DNA from: Limnochordia bacterium
GTDB taxonomy: Bacteria > Bacillota > Limnochordia > Darwinibacteriales > DTU012
Reading direction: 5' to 3'
Length of the DNA stretch: 5,692 nt
Assembly (NCBI GenBank): GCA_007116995.1
Contig: SKHL01000167.1
Span: 1 to 5,692, forward strand
Shown: in pieces, positions 1 through 5,104 of the stretch
Layout: each line of letters starts with the position of its first letter
Numbering within the stretch: the stretch's first letter is position 1
Program-made: the position numbers and the translations under genes
The notes under the pieces: model-generated
The model's database searches: none
The model's input: only the letters and a program-made list of their open reading frames with translations
What the model was told of the DNA's origin: nothing

Positions 1-778
1 GATTACGAATAGCTCGACTTGGAGCACCGAGAACAACCACGATTAATCTCCGTCCATTCCTGACGGCTGATGTAATTAACACGTGTCCAGCTGGTGTTGT
101 GGTACCCGTTTTTATTCCATCAACCCCGTCAACTTTATTAAGAAGGGGATTTGTATTGCCAATTGTGCGATCCTGGGGTGTTAGAAAGTACTCCTTAGTG
201 GACACATACTGATAGAACAAGGAATTATTCATTGCATGTGTAGATAAACGAGCTAAGTCAAAGGCAGTAGAGTAATTTCCACTATATATTGATAACAGCC
301 CTGAAGAATCCACAAAGTTAGTGTTCTCAAGTCCTAGTTCACGGCTACGATTTGTAATCTGTGAGGAAAACTCTTGTTCCGTTCCGCTTATATGTTCAGC
401 TAAGGCTACTACGGCATCATTAGCTGATTGCAATGCAGAAGCAAATAACAGTTCTTCGATAGTAAATGTGTCGCCACTGCGCAATTTAATCTGCGTACCT
501 CCTCGACTAGCGGCATTTGCACTAGCAGTTACTGTATCATTCAAACGAAGATTCCCTGCTTGGACTAGTTCTGAAACATGCAACATAGTCATGATCTTAG
601 TTAGGCTTGCAATGGATCTCCGTTGAAACCCATTTTTTTCAAATAGGATTAAGTCAAAATCTGCATCGTAGAGCATAACAGCAATAGATTGGATAACTGG
701 AAACTCAAGCTGGGCTGACATTGGCTGGCTCACAGCTATAATGAATATTATTGCTATTACATATGTCCAATTCTTCAT
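1..778 (-). CDS. D-alanyl-D-alanine carboxypeptidase, peptidase S11 family (penicillin-binding protein 5/DacF-like), C-terminus cut by window edge
   Basis: This is a secreted serine enzyme that removes the terminal D-alanine from peptidoglycan pentapeptides, which limits cross-linking. I translated 259 codons from the reverse strand. The ATG at 778-776 is preceded by AAGGAGG (plus-strand 787-793) at an 8-nt spacing. Residues 1-22 form a signal peptide with a hydrophobic core (YVIAIIFIIAV) and a likely cut after MSA. All three S11 active-site motifs are present: SLTK (Ser58 nucleophile, Lys61), SAN (Ser118-Asn120) and KTG (Lys223-Gly225, in GIKTGTTTPAG). The family blocks QSANDAVVALAEHI, LGLENTNF and NGRRLIVVVLGAPS also match. 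The usual C-terminal beta domain and any membrane anchor lie beyond position 1. It is transcribed away from the femAB-alr operon from its own candidate promoter. Among DacA, DacB and DacF the paralogue cannot be fixed, so no symbol is given. Confidence 0.95.
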   Translation of the reverse strand, partial: MKNWTYVIAIIFIIAVSQPMSAQLEFPVIQSIAVMLYDADFDLILFEKNGFQRRSIASLTKIMTMLHVSELVQAGNLRLNDTVTASANAASRGGTQIKLRSGDTFTIEELLFASALQSANDAVVALAEHISGTEQEFSSQITNRSRELGLENTNFVDSSGLLSIYSGNYSTAFDLARLSTHAMNNSLFYQYVSTKEYFLTPQDRTIGNTNPLLNKVDGVDGIKTGTTTPAGHVLITSAVRNGRRLIVVVLGAPSRAIRN

Positions 779-833
779 CGTAACGACCTCCTTCAGTACT
801 TTCCCTCTCCTTTCCATCTTACGCAAGTGGTTC

Positions 834-852
834 AGATATTAGTACGATATCT
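834..852. repeat. Small inverted repeat over the carboxypeptidase promoter
   Basis: AGATAT (834-839) and ATATCT (847-852) are perfect 6-bp inverted arms around a 7-bp spacer. They cover the candidate -10 of the leftward promoter, which is where a repressor operator would sit. The arms are AT-rich and short, so chance is a real alternative. Confidence 0.25.
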
Positions 853-864
853 AATCCAAGACAA
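836..864 (-). promoter_or_regulatory. Candidate sigma-A promoter for the S11 carboxypeptidase gene
   Basis: Reading the minus strand, TTGTCT (plus 864-859) and TAATAT (plus 841-836) are separated by exactly 17 bp, each matching 4 of 6 consensus bases. The start codon lies about 58 bp downstream of the -10. The spacing is ideal but the hexamers are only moderate. An inverted repeat (834-852) covers the -10 and part of the spacer. Confidence 0.45.
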
Positions 865-914
865 CACTCCACTTATTTTTACGGTTTTAAAAGATCTATT
901 TAGACACATTTTTT

Positions 915-937
915 CTAGCTTCAGCATATAATGCTAG
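915..937 (+). promoter_or_regulatory. Candidate promoter -10 for the femAB-alr-sppA-yip1 operon, with inverted repeats
   Basis: A perfect TATAAT stands at 927-932, 31 bp before the FemAB start at 964. The -35 is unclear: the best hexamer, TAGACA at 901-906, is 20 bp upstream, which is longer than usual. The -10 lies inside an inverted repeat, AGCAT (923-927) and ATGCT (931-935), nested with CTAGC (915-919) and GCTAG (933-937). A weak -35 with a symmetrical element over the -10 is compatible with regulated transcription, but no factor can be named. Confidence 0.4.
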
Positions 938-950
938 TAGTTTGTTTTTT

Positions 951-960
951 AAGGAGGAGG
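951..960 (+). promoter_or_regulatory. Ribosome binding site that fixes the FemAB-family start at 964
   Basis: AAGGAGGAGG ends 3 nt before the ATG at 964; its AAGGAGG core (951-957) leaves a 6-nt spacer. The in-frame upstream ATG at 931 overlaps the TATAAT box at 927-932 and would lie at or before the transcription start, so it cannot be the normal start. Confidence 0.85.
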
Positions 961-963
961 ACC

Positions 964-1998
964 ATGGAAGCGAAAATATTTACAGATCAACCATCTGTAT
1001 TTAATCATTATGTAGCTTCTCATCCACATGGTGATGTGTTGCAGACAACCCACTGGGGGGAATTAAAAAGAAGTACTGGTTGGTGTTCAATACCTCTTGC
1101 CGTAGTTGATAAGGGCCAGATTAGAGCGAGTACCCTTTTGCTCAAGCGAAATATTCCCATTCTGGGAGCGTGCTTTCTATATTCCCCAAGAGGGCCGATC
1201 TACTCAAATTTAGATGCCCTAAAGAAGATTATTCAAGCTGGACGAAGCTTTGCTACATCCAACCGAGCCCTATTTTGGAAAATGGATCCCCCTCTTCCCT
1301 TTGGTGATTCCGTCTGGGAGGAAATAGCACCTATGTTACAGCGTACCGATGTGGGCTTAAATTTCAACTCTGTTCAGCCTAGATTCATTATGGATCTGAA
1401 TATACGTCCATCGCTAGAAACTCTACTAAATAACATGAAAAGTAAAACTAGATACAACATTCGCTACGCCAAACGCAAAGGCGTAGAGGTTAAGCTCTCC
1501 AAATCAAAAGACGATTTAGCGCTGTTCTACCCCCTGCTAAAAGAAACGGCAAAGCGTGATAACTTCACTATTCGATCCCTAGACTATTTCCAGCAGCTAT
1601 GGGATTGCTTAGTGAACCCCAGATTAGCCCAGCTATTCATAGCGTACTATAAAAATCAGGCCATCGCTGGAACAATAGCCTTTCGGTTAGGGAAAAAAGC
1701 CTGGTACGTGTATGGTGCTACTAGCAATACCAACCGTAACCTTCAAGCAAGTTATGGAATTCAATGGGAGATGATCCAGTGGGCTAAAGGGAGCGGATGT
1801 CATATCTATGATTTTCGTGGAGTATCGGGAGATATGGATCCAGATAATGCTCTCTATGGGCTATACCGCTTCAAAGATGGATTTGGGGCTCGAGTTGTAG
1901 AATACGTAGGCGAATACGACTTACCAAGTTCAACTATCGGATATTTTTTATGGAAGTATGGATACCCCATGTATAATAAGTTAGTTAGGAAAAAATGA
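964..1998 (+). CDS. FemA/FemB/FemX-family peptidoglycan bridge-forming aminoacyltransferase
   Basis: Family members use aminoacyl-tRNA to add an amino acid to the third residue of the lipid II or peptidoglycan stem peptide, on the cytoplasmic side of the membrane. The product is 344 residues from the ATG at 964. FemAB signatures seen in order are LQTTHWGELKRSTGW (26-40), SPRGPIY (74-80), MKSKTRYNIRYAKRKGV (158-174), LKETAKRDNF (192-201), WYVYGATSN (247-255), YGIQWEMIQWAKGSGCHIYDF (264-284) and LYGLYRFKDGFG (297-308), followed by EYVGEYDL. These cover the paired GNAT-like domains. The length is close to the compact FemX type and shorter than S. aureus FemA (about 420), so the long coiled-coil arm is probably absent. 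It heads the operon, with alr starting 18 bp after its stop. The amino acid added (Gly, Ala, Ser or other) cannot be read from sequence. Members of this fold also occur in non-murein pathways, but alr and the carboxypeptidase next to it favour a wall role. Confidence 0.9.
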   Translation: MEAKIFTDQPSVFNHYVASHPHGDVLQTTHWGELKRSTGWCSIPLAVVDKGQIRASTLLLKRNIPILGACFLYSPRGPIYSNLDALKKIIQAGRSFATSNRALFWKMDPPLPFGDSVWEEIAPMLQRTDVGLNFNSVQPRFIMDLNIRPSLETLLNNMKSKTRYNIRYAKRKGVEVKLSKSKDDLALFYPLLKETAKRDNFTIRSLDYFQQLWDCLVNPRLAQLFIAYYKNQAIAGTIAFRLGKKAWYVYGATSNTNRNLQASYGIQWEMIQWAKGSGCHIYDFRGVSGDMDPDNALYGLYRFKDGFGARVVEYVGEYDLPSSTIGYFLWKYGYPMYNKLVRKK

Positions 1999-2016
1999 AC
2001 CATTAAGGGTGAGCGT

Positions 2017-3237
2017 ATGAAATGGCTAGGTCCTACCTGGATTAATGTAGATCTAGATGGGATATATCGTAATCTAGAGCAAGTTCGACAGTATAGTAAA
2101 GCATTAATCTGTGCAGTTTTAAAAGGCGATGCATATGGACATGGAGCTATCGCCATCGGTCAGTTTTTTGAAGATCAACATGTTGATTACTTAGCTGTCA
2201 GTGATCTACCAGAAGCCCTAGAGCTACGAGAAGCAGGTGTTCGATCACCGATTCTAGTACTAGAACCTTGTCTTCCACACCAAGCGCCTGAAGTAATAGA
2301 CTTGAATCTAACAGCTACCGTTTCTTCTCTGGAATTTATCACTGCTTTGGCCAAGCAAGCGCTTAGCAAGGGGAAAAAAACAAACGTACATCTAAAAATT
2401 GATACTGGTATGAGCCGAGTAGGGGTCCCTCCAAGCTGTGCCCTTAACGTGGTCCAAAGAATTGCAGAACTTCCTGCTCTCAAGCTAGAAGGCATTTACT
2501 CACATTTTGCTGCAGCATATAGCGATCACGACTTTACTAAGAAACAATTACATGCTCTGCTTGCTGTAAAAGAGCAATTAGTCGGTGCAGGATGGAATCA
2601 ACTAATATGGCACAGTGCCAATAGTGCCGCTCTTCTTTCTTTTCCAGAGAGCCATCTAGATATGGTCCGCATCGGTACTCTACTCTATGGGCAGTCCTTA
2701 GTACGCGTCAGGCCAGAGTTTCACCTACACCCAACCTGGACACTTTTCTCACGCATTATTCAAGTAAAACCTGTGCAAAAAGGGGAATCTATAGGATATG
2801 GACGCACCTACACTACTCGTCGTCCATCGATTATCGGTATTATTCCGATTGGCTATGGAGATGGATTAGGGGTAGCTCCTAACCAAAACAGTCATTGGCA
2901 GCATATAAAAACGACCATCACAAGCATATTAGACCACCCACGCAAAGTGATGATTGATGGTATTAGCTATCCTATTGTGGGAAAGATCGCCATGGGAATG
3001 TGTTGCATTGATCTTACAAATCATTCTAAGGCACTAGACCTGTATGGAGCACCTGTTCAAATCCCAACACGACGCATTACCGTTGGAAAACGTATCCCCA
3101 AAGCCTATATAATTAACAATAAAATACGCTTAATTAGTTGGAGAAATAGGTTTTGGCACCCCTTATGCCGAAATAATCAAGTATATATAAAGGAGATTCC
3201 TTTTTCTAAAGGAAAAGAACTCCTACATAGGAGGTAG
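2017..3237 (+). CDS. alr: Alanine racemase with divergent C-terminal region
   Basis: This PLP enzyme interconverts L- and D-alanine, supplying D-Ala for peptidoglycan. The product is 406 residues, slightly longer than the usual 370-390. In the barrel domain I see the PLP lysine Lys36 in AVLKGDAYGHG, Lys127, Asp129 and Arg134 in HLKIDTGMSRVG, His163 in YSHFA, HSANSAA (199-205) and the PLP-pyridine arginine Arg218 in DMVRIG. In the C-terminal domain the catalytic tyrosine is Tyr261 in IGYGRTY, with Tyr280 in IGYGDG. From there it diverges. The canonical C-M-D-Q block reads AMGM (325-328), keeping the Met but losing the Asp. A stretch of about 20 residues precedes it, and the usual SPRVPRVY ending seems represented early by KRIPKAY (358-364), followed by a basic tail of about 40 residues. 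I believe some clostridial Alr proteins share this pattern, but that is from memory. A weak AAGGGTG sequence precedes the start. Racemase activity is likely; a related amino acid substrate is possible. Confidence 0.9.
   Translation: MKWLGPTWINVDLDGIYRNLEQVRQYSKALICAVLKGDAYGHGAIAIGQFFEDQHVDYLAVSDLPEALELREAGVRSPILVLEPCLPHQAPEVIDLNLTATVSSLEFITALAKQALSKGKKTNVHLKIDTGMSRVGVPPSCALNVVQRIAELPALKLEGIYSHFAAAYSDHDFTKKQLHALLAVKEQLVGAGWNQLIWHSANSAALLSFPESHLDMVRIGTLLYGQSLVRVRPEFHLHPTWTLFSRIIQVKPVQKGESIGYGRTYTTRRPSIIGIIPIGYGDGLGVAPNQNSHWQHIKTTITSILDHPRKVMIDGISYPIVGKIAMGMCCIDLTNHSKALDLYGAPVQIPTRRITVGKRIPKAYIINNKIRLISWRNRFWHPLCRNNQVYIKEIPFSKGKELLHRR
3191..3234 (+). promoter_or_regulatory. Possible RNA switch over the sppA ribosome binding site
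   Basis: The sppA Shine-Dalgarno is AGGAGG at 3229-3234, inside the last codons of alr and 6 nt before the sppA ATG. CTCCT at 3220-3224 can pair with AGGAG at 3229-3233 across a 4-nt loop, hiding the site. The same CTCCT can instead pair with an upstream AGGAG at 3191-3195, enclosing a perfect 7-bp hairpin (TTCCTTT 3197-3203 with AAAGGAA 3208-3214). The two folds are mutually exclusive, and ribosomes finishing alr would open either one, which would couple sppA translation to alr. The complementarity is visible; the regulatory role is inferred. Confidence 0.3.
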
Positions 3238-3240
3238 GGT

Positions 3241-4140
3241 ATGATACTTAATGGAAAAAAGATTGTGGCTACATTATTTGGGCTTTCATTGTTAGCTTTG
3301 GTATTTGCCTTTGGATACGCTGTCATCAATCAAGCAGCACTCCTTGATGACACAATCGGTCTCATCTATGTGGACGATGTAATTACCGGTCAAAGACGTG
3401 CTGGACTATTTGAGTCGCCCCAACCTGCGTTCTTAACTCAATTACGAAGCGCTAAACAGGATCCAGCAATTCGAGCTCTTGTGATTCGAATTAACAGTCC
3501 GGGTGGGTCCTCTGGTACGAGTCAAGAGCTTTACCAAACAGTGCGTAGTATTCGAGATAGCGGTATTCCTGTTGTGGTCTCCATGGCTGATATCGCAACA
3601 TCAGGAGGTTATTATCTTGCTTCGGCTGCGGACTATATCTTCGCAAACGGTTCAACCATGACAGGTTCAATTGGCGTGATTATGCAACTTACCAACTACC
3701 AAGAACTCTATGACAAAATTGGGATCCAAGTAGAGACCATTAAATCAGGGCAATTCAAGGATGTAGGAAACCCTTCTCGCTCCCTAACAGGCTTAGAAGA
3801 ACAATTACTAACTGAAGTAATTATAGATGCATGGGATCAGTTTGTGGCTGATGTGGCTACAGGGAGGAATCTTCCCCGTGATACAGTAGAGCAAATAGCT
3901 GATGGCCGGATTATGACTGGGCGCCAAGCCTTAGAGCATCAATTAATCGACGAGTTAGGGGGTCTAGAGGAAGCATTCGCTAAGGCCAAGGAATTAGCCG
4001 GAATCACTGGGAACTACTCTGTTCGAACCTATCAGCGCCGTCTGAGCTTGCTAGAGCGGGTCCTCTCTAATTATACAGCTCTAATGAATAATCTCGCGGA
4101 TTTGTACCAGTTTCCTGTACAGTTAAAGTACCAGCTATAG
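3241..4140 (+). CDS. sppA: Signal peptide peptidase SppA, serine/lysine protease family S49
   Basis: SppA is a membrane-anchored protease that degrades signal peptides left in the membrane after secretion. The product is 299 residues, somewhat shorter than B. subtilis SppA (335). A basic start (NGKK) and one hydrophobic segment at about 8-28 form the N-terminal anchor, leaving the protease domain outside. The catalytic pair fits the Bacillus type: Ser121 in IATSGGYYLA and Lys173 in KSGQFKDVGNPSR. Their 52-residue separation equals that of Ser147 and Lys199 in B. subtilis SppA. RINSPGGSSG (83-92) and TGSIGVI (141-147) are the other S49 blocks, and the DGRIMTGRQALEHQLIDELGG segment (221-241) is the typical late family motif. 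AGGAGG lies 6 nt before the ATG and inside the end of alr. The gap to alr is 3 bp and to the next gene 11 bp, so the three are surely co-transcribed. Confidence 0.96.
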   Translation: MILNGKKIVATLFGLSLLALVFAFGYAVINQAALLDDTIGLIYVDDVITGQRRAGLFESPQPAFLTQLRSAKQDPAIRALVIRINSPGGSSGTSQELYQTVRSIRDSGIPVVVSMADIATSGGYYLASAADYIFANGSTMTGSIGVIMQLTNYQELYDKIGIQVETIKSGQFKDVGNPSRSLTGLEEQLLTEVIIDAWDQFVADVATGRNLPRDTVEQIADGRIMTGRQALEHQLIDELGGLEEAFAKAKELAGITGNYSVRTYQRRLSLLERVLSNYTALMNNLADLYQFPVQLKYQL

Positions 4141-4151
4141 GAGGGTGAATA

Positions 4152-4706
4152 ATGATATTCGATCTGATTGTAGCTGTTATTATCAGTCCAATTAATGGGT
4201 TTAACCAGCTACGTAAAAAGAAGACTACTCTTGTAGCAACAGGTGTAATATTAGTCGCTAATATCCCGAATTTGATTAACGATCTTACGACAGGGTCAGT
4301 GGCATCTTTGTTGACTAGAGTATTGGTGGCCTCATTTGGGACTCTGGTAGGCACTATCCTAGTCTCTTTTCTTATAAACATAATTTCCCGTTTGCTGGGT
4401 GGTCAGGGGACGTTCCCCCAGACCTATCAAGCCTTAGGGTTTACAGCTGTTCCACTGATTTTTTTAGGTCCCTTTGCCTTTCTGCAGCTTTTTTTCCCTG
4501 ATGTGCTACTGTTATCATTCATGCAAGCAATGATAAGTCTAGTTTTATTGGTGTGGACTGCTGTGCTCTGCGTTATTTCTATTAGCATCACCCATTCAAT
4601 ATCTTCCATCAAAGCTTTTCTTATCCTGGTATTACCGCCTCTGTTCTTAGTTAGCATAGGCTTCGGCTTGATAGTAGCCCTACGCATACTAATCGCAACT
4701 CTTTAA
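4152..4706 (+). CDS. Yip1-family integral membrane protein
   Basis: The product is 184 residues and almost wholly hydrophobic, with about five membrane segments near residues 27-44, 55-78, 97-115, 122-145 and 153-180. The block LLGGQGTFPQTYQALGFTAVP (81-101) is the Yip1 signature (a Gly-Gly turn, a T/S-F-x-Q-T, then A-L-G-(F/Y)-x-x-x-P), and SISSIKAFLILVLP (149-162) resembles the last conserved segment. The N-terminal IISPINGFNQLRKKK also fits the family, where a Pro-rich entry precedes the first helix. Bacterial Yip1 proteins have no settled function; eukaryotic relatives work in membrane traffic. The AGGAGG ribosome binding site (4139-4144) overlaps the sppA stop codon, with a 7-nt spacer. 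This tight join to sppA suggests joint production and perhaps a shared membrane role, which is an inference. I see no terminator after it. Confidence 0.85.
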   Translation: MIFDLIVAVIISPINGFNQLRKKKTTLVATGVILVANIPNLINDLTTGSVASLLTRVLVASFGTLVGTILVSFLINIISRLLGGQGTFPQTYQALGFTAVPLIFLGPFAFLQLFFPDVLLLSFMQAMISLVLLVWTAVLCVISISITHSISSIKAFLILVLPPLFLVSIGFGLIVALRILIATL

Positions 4707-4712
4707 CCAAAA

Positions 4713-4741
4713 TTGACAAATATGCCTCTAGGGGGTATTAT
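4713..4741 (+). promoter_or_regulatory. Strong sigma-A promoter for csoR with overlapping CsoR-like operator
   Basis: A perfect -35 TTGACA (4713-4718), a 17-bp spacer and a -10 TATTAT (4736-4741, 5 of 6) make a near-consensus promoter 35 bp before the csoR start. Across the spacer and -10 lies an imperfect inverted repeat: AATATGCC (4719-4726), a 5-bp centre TCTAG, and GGGGTATT (4732-4739). Six of eight arm positions are complementary. Known CsoR operators are A/T-flanked C-tract/G-tract palindromes of the TACCC...GGGGTA kind, so this fits autorepression by the downstream product, released by Cu(I). The promoter is well supported; the operator is inferred from its form. Confidence 0.7.
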
Positions 4742-4776
4742 TAAAGCAAGTGCTGTAAACGATGGGGTGATGGATT

Positions 4777-5055
4777 ATGGACAGAGAAGATAGAGAAGAA
4801 AAGAAGAACAAACTTGTGCAACGATTAAAACGAATTGAGGGGCAGGTTCGGGGTATACAACGAATGGTTGATGATGATAAGTACTGTGTGGACATTCTTA
4901 TTCAGGTAGCAGCTGCTAGGGCTGCTCTAAATCAAGTGGGCCTAGCGTTATTTGAGGGTCACACTCGCCACTGTATTATAAACGCAGTGAAGCAAGAACG
5001 TAGTGATGAAGTAATTGACGAGTTAATGGATGTGATCATGCGGTTTATAAAGTAA
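4777..5055 (+). CDS. csoR: Copper-sensing transcriptional repressor, CsoR family
   Basis: This all-helical cytosolic repressor lacks a classical helix-turn-helix and leaves its operator when Cu(I) binds. The product is 92 residues. The start is fixed because an in-frame TGA lies at 4768-4770; a GGTGAT Shine-Dalgarno-like element precedes it. The family core RLKRIEGQVRGIQRMV (16-31) is clear. The metal ligands are Cys37, His62 and Cys66, with spacings of 25 and 4 exactly as in M. tuberculosis CsoR (Cys36, His61, Cys65). The second-shell Tyr36 and Glu82 match Tyr35 and Glu81 there. This set separates it from RcnR (His instead of the last Cys), FrmR (last Cys absent) and CstR (no His). No copper ATPase or chaperone is adjacent, and a terminator follows at once, so its targets besides itself must lie elsewhere. 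Copper sensing is well supported by residues, less so by context. Confidence 0.93.
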   Translation: MDREDREEKKNKLVQRLKRIEGQVRGIQRMVDDDKYCVDILIQVAAARAALNQVGLALFEGHTRHCIINAVKQERSDEVIDELMDVIMRFIK

Positions 5056-5065
5056 GAAAGATAAT

Positions 5066-5104
5066 AGATAAAATGAGCAGGATTTAATCCTGCTCATTTT
5101 ATCT
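5066..5104. terminator. Shared bidirectional intrinsic terminator between csoR and the M23 gene
   Basis: Two perfectly complementary 19-bp arms, 5066-5084 and 5086-5104, surround the single base at 5085, giving an almost perfect palindrome. The core GAGCAGGAT is GC-containing, and the flanks AAAATG/CATTTT supply a T-run in either direction. csoR ends 10 bp to its left. The M23 stop codon (TAA, plus 5099-5101) is inside the right arm, so the last M23 codons enter the stem. It would end transcription of both convergent genes. Confidence 0.9.

Noticed and set aside
321..626. 101-codon plus-strand reading frame
   Set aside because: It lies wholly antisense to the S11 carboxypeptidase, whose SLTK, SAN and KTG motifs are intact, and its product has no recognisable family pattern.
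931..963. Upstream ATG giving an 11-residue N-terminal extension of the FemAB protein
   Set aside because: It overlaps the TATAAT box and has no ribosome binding site, while the ATG at 964 has AAGGAGG at an ideal distance.
1854..2495. Minus-strand reading frames at 1854-2156 and 2187-2495
   Set aside because: Both are antisense to the femAB and alr genes, with no ribosome binding site and no family signature.
3197..3214. Hairpin TTCCTTT/AAAGGAA as an intrinsic terminator after alr
   Set aside because: It is AT-rich, lies inside the alr coding region and is followed by purines instead of a T-run.
3000..3237. Frameshift at the end of alr
   Set aside because: I read the other two frames and found no continuation of the canonical Alr ending; the present frame retains a RIPKAY motif and stops right at the sppA ribosome binding site.
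4067..4687. Minus-strand reading frames at 4067-4381 and 4427-4687
   Set aside because: They are shadows of sppA and the Yip1 gene; the forward frames carry the conserved motifs and good ribosome binding sites.
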